Assembly (NCBI RefSeq): GCF_030818955.1
Contig: NZ_JAUTBF010000001.1
Coordinates: forward strand, 1,364,001-1,428,000
DNA from: Microbacterium trichothecenolyticum
Lineage (GTDB): Bacteria; Actinomycetota; Actinomycetes; Actinomycetales; Microbacteriaceae
Direction of reading: 5' to 3'
Length of the DNA stretch: 64,000 nucleotides
Below, piece by piece: positions 17,571 to 26,867 of the stretch. The notes beneath the pieces were generated by a model. The model worked only from the letters and a program-made list of their open reading frames with translations, did not search any database and was not told the origin of the DNA. Both the position numbers and the translations under genes were made by a program. Positions within the stretch are counted from its first letter, which is position 1; every line of letters begins with the position of its first letter.

Positions 17571-18599
17571 TCAGCCGAAGAGCGCAGCGGCCTCTTCGTA
17601 GCGGTACAGGGGCACCGAGTTCAGTTCACCGAGGGCGTCGGCAAAAGGCACGCGCACGATGTCGGTGCCGCGCATCGCGACCATCTGGCCCCACGCACCC
17701 TCGTTCAGCGCATCGGCGGCGTGCAGGCCGAGGCGCGTCGCCAGCACGCGGTCGAACGCCGAGGGCGAGCCGCCGCGCTGGATGTGGCCGAGCACGGTGG
17801 CCCGGGTCTCGATGCCGGTGATCCGTTCGATCTCGGGCGCGAGCTGCTCGCCGATGCCGCCGAGGCGGGGACGGTTGAACGCGTCGAGGCCCTTGTCGCT
17901 GAACGCCTCGTCCATGCCGGTGAGCTTGAATCCCTCTGACACGACGACCAGAGGCGCGCGGCCGCGGTCGTGGGCGCGGGTGACCTGCTCGGTGATCTCG
18001 TCGATCGACATCGGCACCTCGGGGATGCAGATGACGTGGGCGCCGGCCGCGATGCCGGCGTGCAGGGCGATCCAGCCGACGTGCCGGCCCATGACCTCGG
18101 CGACCATGCACCGCTGGTGCGAGTCACCGGTCGTGCGGAGGCGGTCCATGGCATCCGTCGCGATGTTCACGGCGGTGTCGAATCCGAACGAGTAGTCGGT
18201 GGCTCGCAGGTCGTTGTCGATCGTCTTCGGCACGCCGATCACGTTGATGCCGTCGTTCGACAGACGGTCGGCCGCGGCGAGGGTCCCCTCGCCGCCGATG
18301 GCCAGGATGCCGTCCAGGCGGTGCCCGTACATGGTCTTGGAGATGTTCTCGGCGCCGCCGCGCACGCCCTCGTACGGGTTGGTACGGCTTGTGCCGAGGA
18401 TGGTGCCGCCGACCTTGGACAGCCCCTTGACCTCGTGACGCGTCAGGGGGAAGAAGTCGCCGTCGACCACGCCCCGCCACCCGTCACGGATGCCGACGAA
18501 CTCGATGTCGTAGTTGGTCGTGCCCTTCAGCACGACCCCACGGATGACCGCGTTGAGCCCGGGGCAGTCGCCGCCGCTGGTCAGGATGCCGATCTTCAT
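17571..18599 (-). CDS. pfkA: 6-phosphofructokinase
   Basis: 342 residues, complete. It catalyses phosphorylation of fructose 6-phosphate in glycolysis. The conserved motifs are LTSGGDCPGLNAVIRG, AIGGEGTLAAA, PKTIDNDLRATDY, MGRHVGWIAL and LGHIQRGGSPSAFDR. The glycine in GGEGT favours ATP as donor, whereas the lysine of PKTIDND is also found in PPi-type enzymes; actinomycete ATP enzymes can carry this mixture, so ATP is likely but not certain. A possible -10 (TAAGGT on the minus strand, 18655-18660) suggests a leader of about 50 bases. Copies 2 and 3 of the AACAGG element flank the gene. Confidence 0.95.
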   Translation of the reverse strand: MKIGILTSGGDCPGLNAVIRGVVLKGTTNYDIEFVGIRDGWRGVVDGDFFPLTRHEVKGLSKVGGTILGTSRTNPYEGVRGGAENISKTMYGHRLDGILAIGGEGTLAAADRLSNDGINVIGVPKTIDNDLRATDYSFGFDTAVNIATDAMDRLRTTGDSHQRCMVAEVMGRHVGWIALHAGIAAGAHVICIPEVPMSIDEITEQVTRAHDRGRAPLVVVSEGFKLTGMDEAFSDKGLDAFNRPRLGGIGEQLAPEIERITGIETRATVLGHIQRGGSPSAFDRVLATRLGLHAADALNEGAWGQMVAMRGTDIVRVPFADALGELNSVPLYRYEEAAALFG

Positions 18600-18739
18600 G
18601 GGCTGGAGTCCTCGCTGTGATTCGGGTGAGGGGGCGGCGCCATTGCCATCTTCGACCTTATCGCCGCGAGCGGGAGCGGTGCCACACGGCGACCGAGGGG
18701 CGGGATGCCACAACCCACCCGCGCCCCATCCCACCCACC

Positions 18740-18812
18740 GAGAACAGGCGATCACGCCAGAACAGGCCGCCCAGACGCCGATCGCCCTGTTCCCACCGAA
18801 TCCCCTGCTCTC
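18740..18812. repeat. AACAGG four-box intergenic palindrome, copy 3
   Basis: 73 bp in the 357-base gap between the pfkA start and the helicase end. Left boxes are GAGAACAGG and CAGAACAGG; right boxes, inverted, are GAGAGCAGG and GGGAACAGG. The rest of the gap holds the pfkA promoter region and the terminator below. Confidence 0.85.
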
Positions 18813-18911
18813 ACGAGGACCAGACGCACGAACAGCGGGTGCCGGGACACCGCCGCGCGCAGGACGATCGCGCGCGCGAAGACCCGGCGAGACTCGCGAA
18901 CGGAGACACAC

Positions 18912-18943
18912 GAACGCCCCGGCGCCGAAGCACCGGGGCGTTC
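18912..18943 (-). terminator. Terminator of the SNF2 helicase gene
   Basis: An 11-base perfect stem GAACGCCCCGG / CCGGGGCGTTC (18912-18922, 18933-18943), 13 bases beyond the helicase stop. It is GC-rich without a U-run. Confidence 0.6.
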
Positions 18944-18956
18944 ACAAGAAGCGGGA

Positions 18957-21116
18957 TCAGGCCTTGCCGAGCGCCTGACGCAGCAGATGCATGAGCGCCG
19001 ACAGCTGCACGGAGTCGCTGGAGCCGGGCTCGATGGCGTGCCCGTCGAGGGCGCGGGCCGCGAGCCCCTCCTTCGAGTCGATGAGCTCAGCGATCTTCGT
19101 GTCGATCGTGTGCGCGGCGATGATGCGCCACGCGGTGACGGGCTCCTCCTGACCGATGCGGTGCACGCGGTCGATGGCCTGCGTCTGCTCGGCGGCGGTC
19201 CATGACAGCTCCGCGAGCACGACGTTGGAGGCCGCCTGCATGTTCAGACCCACACCGGCGGCGGTGAGCGAACACACCGCGATCCCGACGTCGGGGTCGG
19301 TGTTGAACGCGTCGATCGCGGCCTGGCGCGCGGTGGACGTCTGCTCGCCGCGCACCGAGACGGCCTTCAGACCGGATGCCTTGAAGTGGGCCTCCGCGGC
19401 ATCCATCACGTCGATGTGCTTCGCGAAGAACACGACCTTGCCCACCGAGCGCTGCAGCTGCACGGCGTAGTCGGCGGCGAGGTGCGCCTTGGCCTGGCCG
19501 ATACGACGGACCATCGTGAAGACGTTCTCACTGCCGGAACCGGCGGCCTTCGACTCCTCGAGTTCGCCGTGCGCGACGAGGCGCACGATGTCGTCGTCGA
19601 TCTCGCCGGCGGCCAAGCCACGGTCGCCGCGGGCCTCGATGATGCGGCGGTACTTGGCCGCGAGCCGGGCACCGAGTTCGCGCTCCGCCTGACGGATCGA
19701 GCGGCCGTACTCGTCGTCGAGCTCGACGGGGAGGTCGGCGACGAGCTTGTCGGGCAGGTCGGCGGCGACGTCCTTCTTCTTGCGCCGGACGATCCCCATG
19801 GAGATCACGGCCTCACGCGCCTCGGGGTAGAACGCCTTGTCGGCGGGGGTCAGACCCGTGGCATCCAGCTTCTCCATCAGCTCGGGGCCGGGCTTCTCGC
19901 CGTTGGTCCAGCCGAGGAAGCGCCAGATCGCGTCGAAGTCCTCGACGTCGTTGATCAGCGGCGTACCGGTCAGGGCGAGCATGAGCGGGTCGCGCGTCTG
20001 CTGGCGGACGCGCGATGCCAGGGCCAGCACGTTCTGCGAGCGCTGCGAGGTGAGGTTCTTGATGAAGTGCGCCTCGTCGACGACGACGCCCTTCAGGCCG
20101 ATCGACGACAGCCATGACAGGTGCCGGTCGAGGATCTCGTAGTTGACGATGAACACATCGGCGAAGGCGTCGATGTCGGCACCGCCGCCCGAGATGACGG
20201 TGGCGCGACGCTGCGGCGTCCAGCGCTGCACCTCGCGCGCCCAGTTCATCTTCACGACGTTGGGCACGACGACCAGCAGCGGGTACGCGTCGGCGACGCT
20301 GGCGGCCAGCACCGACTCGGCGGTCTTGCCCAGGCCCGGCTCGTCGGCCAGCAGGAACGAACGGTGCCCCTGCCGCACCGCTTCGAGGAAGCGGGACTGG
20401 TGCGGCATGACCTCGAGTCCGCGCGGCGAGACGCGGTCGAACTCGGGCACCGGCGGCAGCTCCATGCTCGCGGCGGAACCGCCCGCACCGGTCTCGAACG
20501 CCTTGTACAGCGGGCCCATGAGCTCCCAGCCGTCGAGGCGACGGCGCGGGGCGTCGCCGCTCGAGCGGGGGGTGAGGTCGGGGGCGAGGAAGGGATTCGC
20601 CATCTGCCGCGCCTCGATGGACGGCGGGATGACCTGCTTCTCGGCGAGCGCGGCCGGAACGACCGGCGCGACCTGGGGCGTGTTGTCGGTGATGATGAGC
20701 TCGTCGGGCGGGAGCTCGGCACCGGACTCCAGCAGCCAGTCGCGACGCATGCGGCGGGCGACCGGCGAGGTGGCCTGGTCGACCTCCAGGAGCTGGATGA
20801 GCGAGGTGTCGCGCGCGGCGGTCTTGGCGAGGATGGTCGCGACGCCGTCGAGACGCTTGAGCAGCTCGGCGCGCGCGGCGTCGGTGATCTCGGGGTCGGC
20901 CTTGACCCGGGCGCGCTCCTCGCGCACCAGGAAGGCGATCACCTGGAACTTCACCCGGTTGGTGGGTCCGAGCTTGCCGCGCTGCGCCTTCGCCTCGATC
21001 TCGCGCACCTTGCGCGCGAGGATCGGGATGACGGGGGCTTCCTCGTCGCGTCGGGATGACGTGGTCTTTCTGCGCCGTTGGCTCGAGCCTCGGGCGGCGG
21101 TTGCCGTGGTCGGCAT
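18957..21116 (-). CDS. SNF2-family DEAD/DEAH-box helicase
   Basis: 719 residues. A basic, low-complexity N-terminus is followed by a roughly 230-residue region of no recognised fold, then two RecA-like domains. Walker A is in DEPGLGKTAES, motif II is VVDEAHFIKN, motif III is ALTGTPLIND, and the C-terminal domain has AGVGLNMQAASNVVLAEL and QAIDRVHRIGQ (motif VI). This is the SNF2/RapA-like ATPase class that translocates on double-stranded DNA; the client is unknown. AGGAGG immediately upstream supports the ATG. A possible promoter (TAGAAT, minus strand, 21290-21295) would give a leader of about 170 bases with a strong hairpin. Confidence 0.9.
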   Translation of the reverse strand: MPTTATAARGSSQRRRKTTSSRRDEEAPVIPILARKVREIEAKAQRGKLGPTNRVKFQVIAFLVREERARVKADPEITDAARAELLKRLDGVATILAKTAARDTSLIQLLEVDQATSPVARRMRRDWLLESGAELPPDELIITDNTPQVAPVVPAALAEKQVIPPSIEARQMANPFLAPDLTPRSSGDAPRRRLDGWELMGPLYKAFETGAGGSAASMELPPVPEFDRVSPRGLEVMPHQSRFLEAVRQGHRSFLLADEPGLGKTAESVLAASVADAYPLLVVVPNVVKMNWAREVQRWTPQRRATVISGGGADIDAFADVFIVNYEILDRHLSWLSSIGLKGVVVDEAHFIKNLTSQRSQNVLALASRVRQQTRDPLMLALTGTPLINDVEDFDAIWRFLGWTNGEKPGPELMEKLDATGLTPADKAFYPEAREAVISMGIVRRKKKDVAADLPDKLVADLPVELDDEYGRSIRQAERELGARLAAKYRRIIEARGDRGLAAGEIDDDIVRLVAHGELEESKAAGSGSENVFTMVRRIGQAKAHLAADYAVQLQRSVGKVVFFAKHIDVMDAAEAHFKASGLKAVSVRGEQTSTARQAAIDAFNTDPDVGIAVCSLTAAGVGLNMQAASNVVLAELSWTAAEQTQAIDRVHRIGQEEPVTAWRIIAAHTIDTKIAELIDSKEGLAARALDGHAIEPGSSDSVQLSALMHLLRQALGKA

Positions 21117-21517
21117 GCTCCTCCTGAGCGTGTCGTCCGGATGACAGTCCGGAACGTCCGGCGTGACGCCGGCGGTCGGTGACCCCGAAGATCGTCGCGC
21201 GAACCGCCGCCGAAGCGGCGGTGTCGGCGACCCGCAACGCGTCTACGCCGGAACGGCTCGCGAGACCGCGGATGACGGGGTCGACTCCCATTCTAGCGCC
21301 ACCCGCGTCGCCGTGCGTGATGGCGCCACGCGGGTGGGGGTTCACACCGGTCGCGGCCTTCCCAGGCGACATCGTCATCGGATGCCGCGAGGGGGCCGCC
21401 CCGGCCGGGCACGCGCCGGTGGCGACAGGGCCGCCCGGCCCGTACGGCGCCGCGCACCGCCCGGACCCGGCCGGACCCACCCACCGCCCGACCCGCCCGG
21501 GACGCCGCCCGCGCGTT
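21117..21517. other. Intergenic region between helicase and copA with two hairpins and a possible promoter
   Basis: No gene is supported in these 401 bases. ACCGCCGC-CGAA-GCGGCGGT (21203-21222) is a perfect eight-base stem-loop within the likely helicase leader. ATTCTA (21290-21295) is a TAGAAT -10 candidate reading toward the helicase. CCACCCGCGT / ACGCGGGTGG (21299-21308, 21328-21337) is an inverted repeat just upstream of it. The remainder, 21340-21517, is GC-rich with no structure I recognise. Confidence 0.45.
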
Positions 21518-23923
21518 TCAGGCTGCGCGGCGCAGACGCAGGCTGTTCAGCACGACGAACACGCTCGAGAAGGCCATCGCCGCACCGGCGAGCATGGGGT
21601 TCAGCAGGCCGAGGGCGGCCAGCGGCAGGGCGGCGACGTTGTATGCGAACGCCCAGAACAGGTTGCCCCGGATCACGCGCATGGTGCGGCGGCTGAGGGC
21701 GAGGGCTGTGACGATGCCGCGCGGGTCGTCCCGCATGAGCGCCACGTCGCTGGCGTGCAGCGCCGCGTCGGTGCCCCCGCCCATCGCGATACCCAGGTCC
21801 GCGGATGCCAGGGCGGCGGCGTCGTTGACCCCGTCGCCGACCATGGCGACGGTGCGCCCCTCAGCGCGCAGAGCAGCGATCTCGGCGACCTTGGCCTCGG
21901 GCAGCACGCCCGCCCGCACCCGGTCGATGCCGAGCTCGTCGGCGACGAGACGGGCGACGTGCGGGTTGTCGCCGGTGAGCAGCACGGGTTCGAGGCCCAG
22001 CGCGCGCAGCTGCGCGACCGCCGCGGCGCTCTCGGCACGCACCGTGTCGGCGATCTCGACCACGGCGCGGGCGCGAGGCACACCGTCGGCGTCGGGCCAG
22101 CCGGCCACCACGACGGTGCCGCGCTGCTCCCCCTCCTCGACCGCGGCGGCGAGTTCCGGGGGCAGGGCCGCTCCCTCCTCGGCGGCGAGCGCGGGACGCC
22201 CGGCGAACACGCGCACGCCCTCCACGCTCCCCGTGACGCCCCGGCCGGGGAGTGCGTCCAGGTCGGTCGCGACGGGCCCCTCCCCCACGGCGGCCACGAT
22301 GGCGTGGGCGACGGGGTGCTCCGATCCGCGCTCGACCGCCGCGATCCGACGCAGGGCGTCATCGGCATCCTCGCCCTCGGCGACGACGACCGCCGTGACG
22401 CTCATGAGCCCCGAGGTGAGTGTTCCGGTCTTGTCCAACGCGATCGTGTCGATGCGCTCGGCCGACTCCAGCGCCGCCGGCCCCGTGACGAGGATGCCGA
22501 GCTGGGCGCCGCGTCCGGTGCCGACGAGGATCGCGATCGGGGTCGCGAGGCCCAGCGCGCACGGGCAGGCGATGATGAGCACGGCCACGGCGGCGGTGAA
22601 CCCGGCGGCGACGGGCTGACCAGCGGCCAGCCAGGCCACGAGGGTGAGCATCGCGAGCACGATGACCACCGGCACGAAGACGCCGGAGATGCGGTCGGCG
22701 AGCCGCTGCACGCGGCTCTTGCCGAGCTGGGCGTCTTCGACGAGACGCGCGATGCGCGCCAAGCGCGTCTGCTCGCCGACGCCCGTGGCGCGCACGACCA
22801 GGCGCCCGCCGGAAGCGATCGTGCCGCCGGTCACGCTCGATCCCGGGCCCACGTCGACCGGGACGGACTCACCGGTCAGCATGCTCTCGTCGATCGCGGC
22901 GCGGCCCTCGAGCACCTCGCCGTCGGTGGCGACGGTGGCGCCGGGGCGCACGACGAAGACGTCGCCCACCGCGAGGTCGTCGACGGCGATGCGACGGCCG
23001 TCGGCGAGTTCGGCCTCACGCGCACCGAGGTCGAGCAGCGACCGCAGCGCCGCCCCGGCGCGACGCGTGGAACGCTGCTCGATCACGCGCCCGAGCAGGA
23101 GGAACACCGTCACGGCGGCGGCGACCTCGAAGTACACCACCGAACTGGCGTCGTGCACGGGGCCGAAGAGCGTGGCCTCGTGCCGGATGCCGATGCGCCC
23201 GGCCGTGCCGAACACGAGCGCCCACACGCTCCACAGGTACGCCGCGAAGGTACCGAGCGTGATGAGCGTGTCCATCGTGGCGGTGCCGTGGCGGGCGTTG
23301 CGCAACGTTGCGCGGTGGAACGGCCAACCGCCCCACATCACGAGCGGAGTGACCAGCACGAGCGACAGCCACTGCCAGCCGGGGACCTGCCACGCGGGCA
23401 CCATCCCGAGCGCGACGACGGGGACGGCGAGGGCGAGCGACACCCACAGGCGCACGCGCAGCGGCGTGGCGCCCGGGGAGTCGGCGGTGTCGTGCACGTG
23501 TCCGCCGTGCGGGTCCGCGGCGTGGTCGTGTCCGGCGGCCCCGCGGACGACGGGCACGGCCGGAGCGGCGGTCACGGCGGGAGCCGCGGGCACCGCGGGA
23601 GCCGCGGCAGCCGTCGCAAGGGCAGCCGGCGCAGCCACGGCCGGCGCATCGGCCGACGCCGGAGGGCGCATCTGCGCGCCCGCGCGTGTGCGCACCCGGG
23701 CGTCGTATCCGGCGGCGCGGACGGCGTCGACGAGAGCGGCGGTATCGAGGTCGGCGGGGTAGCGCACGCGTGCGGTCTCGGTGGCGAGGTTGACGGCGGC
23801 CTCGACCCCGTCGACCCGCCCGAGCTTCTTCTCGACGCGCGCGACACAGCTGGCGCACGTCATTCCCTCGATGTCGAGCACCGCTTCGACGGTGGGTGCG
23901 GTGGCATCCGTGTTCTCGCCCAT
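21518..23923 (-). CDS. copA: Copper-translocating P-type ATPase
   Basis: 801 residues. A heavy-metal-associated domain at the N-terminus (GMTCASCVARVEKKL) is joined by an Ala/Pro-rich linker with a His-rich patch (HDHAADPHGGHVHD) to the P1B ATPase core. The core has the TGES actuator motif, the transmembrane CPC in ACPCALGLATP, the phosphorylated aspartate in DKTGTLTSG, an HP motif and GDGVNDAAAL. The CPC motif and HMA domain indicate Cu(I) export. GAGGAG precedes the ATG. A palindrome matching CsoR operators lies 32 bases upstream, so copper induction is expected; csoR and copZ are not in the window. Confidence 0.94.
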   Translation of the reverse strand: MGENTDATAPTVEAVLDIEGMTCASCVARVEKKLGRVDGVEAAVNLATETARVRYPADLDTAALVDAVRAAGYDARVRTRAGAQMRPPASADAPAVAAPAALATAAAAPAVPAAPAVTAAPAVPVVRGAAGHDHAADPHGGHVHDTADSPGATPLRVRLWVSLALAVPVVALGMVPAWQVPGWQWLSLVLVTPLVMWGGWPFHRATLRNARHGTATMDTLITLGTFAAYLWSVWALVFGTAGRIGIRHEATLFGPVHDASSVVYFEVAAAVTVFLLLGRVIEQRSTRRAGAALRSLLDLGAREAELADGRRIAVDDLAVGDVFVVRPGATVATDGEVLEGRAAIDESMLTGESVPVDVGPGSSVTGGTIASGGRLVVRATGVGEQTRLARIARLVEDAQLGKSRVQRLADRISGVFVPVVIVLAMLTLVAWLAAGQPVAAGFTAAVAVLIIACPCALGLATPIAILVGTGRGAQLGILVTGPAALESAERIDTIALDKTGTLTSGLMSVTAVVVAEGEDADDALRRIAAVERGSEHPVAHAIVAAVGEGPVATDLDALPGRGVTGSVEGVRVFAGRPALAAEEGAALPPELAAAVEEGEQRGTVVVAGWPDADGVPRARAVVEIADTVRAESAAAVAQLRALGLEPVLLTGDNPHVARLVADELGIDRVRAGVLPEAKVAEIAALRAEGRTVAMVGDGVNDAAALASADLGIAMGGGTDAALHASDVALMRDDPRGIVTALALSRRTMRVIRGNLFWAFAYNVAALPLAALGLLNPMLAGAAMAFSSVFVVLNSLRLRRAA

Positions 23924-23954
23924 GGCTCCTCCTCGGTCCGCCTTCCCTAACAGG

Positions 23955-23971
23955 ATACCCCCAGGGGGTAT
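23955..23971. promoter_or_regulatory. CsoR-type copper operator upstream of copA
   Basis: ATACCCCC-A-GGGGGTAT is a perfect 17-base palindrome matching the TACCCC/GGGGTA operators of CsoR repressors. It lies 32-48 bases before the copA start, where it would cover the promoter. It is also about 100 bases upstream of the divergent MFS gene. Confidence 0.75.
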
Positions 23972-24066
23972 TCCGGGATCCCGTCGCCCGGAATCGGCAC
24001 GATGCCCCCGCAGACCGCTCGTCCACCCTCGTGGCCGGTGACGTCCCGCGACCCTACGCTGGAGAA

Positions 24067-25443
24067 GTGGCCGAGACGATGACGCGGGAGCAGCGCACGG
24101 TCCTCGCCGTCGCGGTGCTGGCGTCTTTCGTGTCGTTCCTCGACGGCACCGTCGTCACCGTCGCCCTCCCCGCCATCGCCCGCGATCTCGGCGGGGGCCT
24201 CTCCACGCAGCAATGGGTCGTCGACGCCTATCTCGTGACGCTGGGCGCCTTCATCCTCGTCGCAGGCTCGCTGAGCGATGTGCTCGGGCGCGTCGTCGTG
24301 GTGCGGATCGGCCTGATCGGCTTCGGCATCACGTCGATCGCGATCGCGGCCGCCCCGACGGCCGGGTTCCTCATCGTCGCCCGCGCCCTGCAGGGGATCG
24401 CGGGCGCTCTGCTCGTGCCGAGTTCGCTCGCCCTCATCACCTCGACTTTCCGCGGACCGGCGCAGGCCCGCGCGATCGGCATCTGGACCGGGGCCACCAC
24501 GGTGGCGATGATCGCGGGGCCGCTCATCGGGGGCGTCTTCGTCGACACCCTCTCGTGGCGGCTGGTGTTCCTGGTCAACGTGCTGCCGATCGCCGCGACG
24601 ATGTGGCTGCTCACCCATCTCGGCCGTCGCGAGCAGCGGCGGCCCGGCGCCCGCGTCGACATCGTCGGCGCCCTGCTGTGTGCGATGGGCCTCGGTGGTG
24701 GGGTCTTCGCCCTCATCGAGCAGCCGAACCTCGGCTGGGCCTCTTACGTGATCTGGATGCCGGGGGCGATCGGCGCCGCGGCCTTCGCGGGGTTCCTCGT
24801 GCGCCAACGCCTCGCACGCGACCCGATGATGCCGCTCGACCTCTTCCGCGCCCGCAACTTCTGGGCCGGCAACCTCGCGACGGCGCTCGTCTACGCGGCG
24901 CTGTCGCTCAACGGCTTCGTCGTGAGCGTGTACCTACAGCAGGGCGCGGGCTTTCCCGCGACCCTCGCCGGCCTCGCGTCACTGCCGAGCACCGTGCTCA
25001 TGATCGCGCTGAGCTCACGGATGGGTGCCCTCGCGGGTCGTTTCGGCCCGCGCCTGTTCATGACTCTCGGGCCGCTCGTGATGGCAGCCGGATCGCTCCT
25101 GCTGCTGCGCGTCGGCGACGAGGTCGACTACTGGACGCAGGTGCTCCCGGGAATCGTCGTGTTCGGACTGGGGCTCACGGCCACCATCTCGCCCCTCACG
25201 GCGGCGGTGCTCGGCGCGATCGACACCGAGCGCTCCGGTATCGCGTCCGCGGTCAACAACGCCGTCTCCCGCGTGGCCGGACTACTCGCCATCGCGGGGA
25301 TCTCCGCCGTCGTCGGCGGCTCGCTCGATCTTCCCGGATTCCACCGGGCAGCGATCGTCGTCGCCGCGCTGATGCTGCTCGGCGCCGCGGCGTCGTTCCT
25401 CGGCATCCGCAACCGCCCCTCCGCGGCGCTCGCGTCCCGGTGA
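24067..25443 (+). CDS. MFS transporter, DHA2 (EmrB/QacA) drug-efflux family
   Basis: 458 residues, 14 predicted spans. Family marks are SFLDGTVVTVALPAI in helix 1, QWVVDAYLVTLGAFILVAGSL (trimmed here to its core), a GRVVVVRIG loop motif, and the motif C-like GAT/AGPLIGGV segment. It probably exports drugs or toxic organics by proton antiport. GTG 24067 is chosen because TACGCT lies six bases upstream; an ATG four codons later is possible. It is divergent from copA and converges on ribF with a 12-base gap. Confidence 0.85.
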   Translation: MAETMTREQRTVLAVAVLASFVSFLDGTVVTVALPAIARDLGGGLSTQQWVVDAYLVTLGAFILVAGSLSDVLGRVVVVRIGLIGFGITSIAIAAAPTAGFLIVARALQGIAGALLVPSSLALITSTFRGPAQARAIGIWTGATTVAMIAGPLIGGVFVDTLSWRLVFLVNVLPIAATMWLLTHLGRREQRRPGARVDIVGALLCAMGLGGGVFALIEQPNLGWASYVIWMPGAIGAAAFAGFLVRQRLARDPMMPLDLFRARNFWAGNLATALVYAALSLNGFVVSVYLQQGAGFPATLAGLASLPSTVLMIALSSRMGALAGRFGPRLFMTLGPLVMAAGSLLLLRVGDEVDYWTQVLPGIVVFGLGLTATISPLTAAVLGAIDTERSGIASAVNNAVSRVAGLLAIAGISAVVGGSLDLPGFHRAAIVVAALMLLGAAASFLGIRNRPSAALASR

Positions 25444-25455
25444 CGCTCGCCGCTC

Positions 25456-26400
25456 TCAGCGCAGGATGCGGCGCGTGCGCTCCACGTCGTCGGCCATCTG
25501 CACCAGCAGCGCGTCGATGCCGTCGAAGGCCATCATGTCGCGCACGCGTTCGACGAAGCGCACCTCCACGTGATGGCCGTAGAGGTCGAGAGCGGTCTCG
25601 TCGAGCACGTAGGCCTCCACCTGCCGTGCGTCCACGTCGTCGAAGGTCGGATTGGTGCCGACGCTGATGGCAGCGGGATAGCTCGTGCGGCGCCCGCCCT
25701 CGACATCGACGAGCCAGCCGGCGTAGACGCCGTCGGCGGGCACGAAGCCCTCGAGGTCGGCGGAGAGGTTGGCGGTGGGGTACCCGAGCTCTCGCCCGCG
25801 CTTGAGGCCGTGCACGACCTCGCCCCACACCGAGGGGGCACGGCCCAGCAGGCGGGCGGCGGTCTGCACGTCGCCGGCCGACAGGGCCTCGCGGATCCAC
25901 GTCGACGACACGCGCCGATCGGCGTGCACGGCGCGCACCTCATCGACGACGTCGACGTGGAAGCCGTACTCGGCCCCCATCCGCTCGAGCAGCTCGGGGC
26001 CGCCAGCACCGCCCGCACCGAAGCGGAAGTCGCGCCCGACCAGCACCGTGCGCGCCTGCAACGCGTCGACGATCACCCGACGCACGAACTCGTCGGCCGG
26101 AATCGACGCCAGGTGCTCGTCGAAGGTGAGCAGCAGGGTGGCGTCGACGCCCGCGCGATCCAGCAGGTCGAGCTTCTGGTGAGGTCCGATCACGTCGGGC
26201 GGGCACTTCTCGGGGCGCAGCACGCTGAGCGGGTTGCGGTCGAACGACACGGCGACCACTTTCGCGCCATCGGCGGCGTCGATGCGGGCCCGGTCGATGA
26301 CCGCGCGGTGTCCCGCGTGCACACCGTCGAACTTGCCGATGGCCACGACCGACGGCCCGAAGCCGGCGGGGACCTCCGCGGGGTCGCGGAAGACGATCAC
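25456..26400 (-). CDS. ribF: Bifunctional riboflavin kinase / FMN adenylyltransferase
   Basis: 314 residues, the standard size. The N-terminal nucleotidyltransferase domain has IGKFDGVHAGHRAVI, FDRNPLSVLRPE and SSTWIREALSAG; the C-terminal flavokinase has GRELGYPTANLS, GVYAGWL and the PTFDD motif. It makes FMN and then FAD from riboflavin. GTG 26400 overlaps the stop of the upstream membrane gene as GTGA, indicating translational coupling. It lies downstream of truB on the same strand, a common arrangement after the nusA-infB-rbfA block, although an AACAGG element separates the two halves here. Confidence 0.94.
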   Translation of the reverse strand: MIVFRDPAEVPAGFGPSVVAIGKFDGVHAGHRAVIDRARIDAADGAKVVAVSFDRNPLSVLRPEKCPPDVIGPHQKLDLLDRAGVDATLLLTFDEHLASIPADEFVRRVIVDALQARTVLVGRDFRFGAGGAGGPELLERMGAEYGFHVDVVDEVRAVHADRRVSSTWIREALSAGDVQTAARLLGRAPSVWGEVVHGLKRGRELGYPTANLSADLEGFVPADGVYAGWLVDVEGGRRTSYPAAISVGTNPTFDDVDARQVEAYVLDETALDLYGHHVEVRFVERVRDMMAFDGIDALLVQMADDVERTRRILR

Positions 26401-26816
26401 GACGACGCCCGACGGTGCTTCACGAGCCACCATAGTCCGAGGAAGGGCAGCACGAGCGGAACGAACACGTACCCGTAGCCGTACACCGACCACACCGTCG
26501 GGTGCTGGAACAGGGAGGGCAGCGCAAGGCTCAGCGTTCCGACGACGAGCACGCCGACGAGCTCGAACCCGATGGCGACCCAGGCGACGCGGTACCACGC
26601 CGGGCGCGCCGAGAAGACGAGGGCCAGCGTGGCGAGGATGTACACGACGGCAGCGAGCGCGGAGAGACTGTAGGCCACGGGGGCGTCGTCGAATTCGCGC
26701 ACGATCTGCACGAACGAGCGGCCGGTGGCGGCGAGCGCCATGATGCCGTAGACGACGACGAGGACACGGCCGATGCCGGTCATCCCCCGGGCGCGAGTGG
26801 GAGTGGTGGATGCCAT
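26397..26816 (-). CDS. Four-span membrane protein upstream of ribF
   Basis: 139 residues with four hydrophobic segments (VLVVVYGIMALAATG, SLSALAAVVYILATLALVF, VAWVAIGFELVGVLVVGTL and YVFVPLVLPFLGLWWLV) and a positively charged C-terminus. Not recognised beyond a conserved actinobacterial membrane protein. It is coupled to ribF by a four-base overlap. TAGAAT lies nine bases before the ATG, with GAGGGG between, so a very short leader is likely. Confidence 0.75.
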   Translation of the reverse strand: MASTTPTRARGMTGIGRVLVVVYGIMALAATGRSFVQIVREFDDAPVAYSLSALAAVVYILATLALVFSARPAWYRVAWVAIGFELVGVLVVGTLSLALPSLFQHPTVWSVYGYGYVFVPLVLPFLGLWWLVKHRRASS

Positions 26817-26867
26817 GACCCCTCGATTCTAGTTCGCCCGCGGCGGCGTCGAGTGGCGGCGTCCTCC

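Noticed and set aside
16376..18812. The clustered AACAGG elements as a CRISPR array
   Set aside because: Copies are about 1 kb apart, separated by genes, internally palindromic, and there are no cas genes.
21179..23950. A 923-codon open frame on the plus strand opposite copA
   Set aside because: It mirrors the copA codons, has Arg/His/Gly-rich composition without domain character, and copA itself has every P-type ATPase motif.
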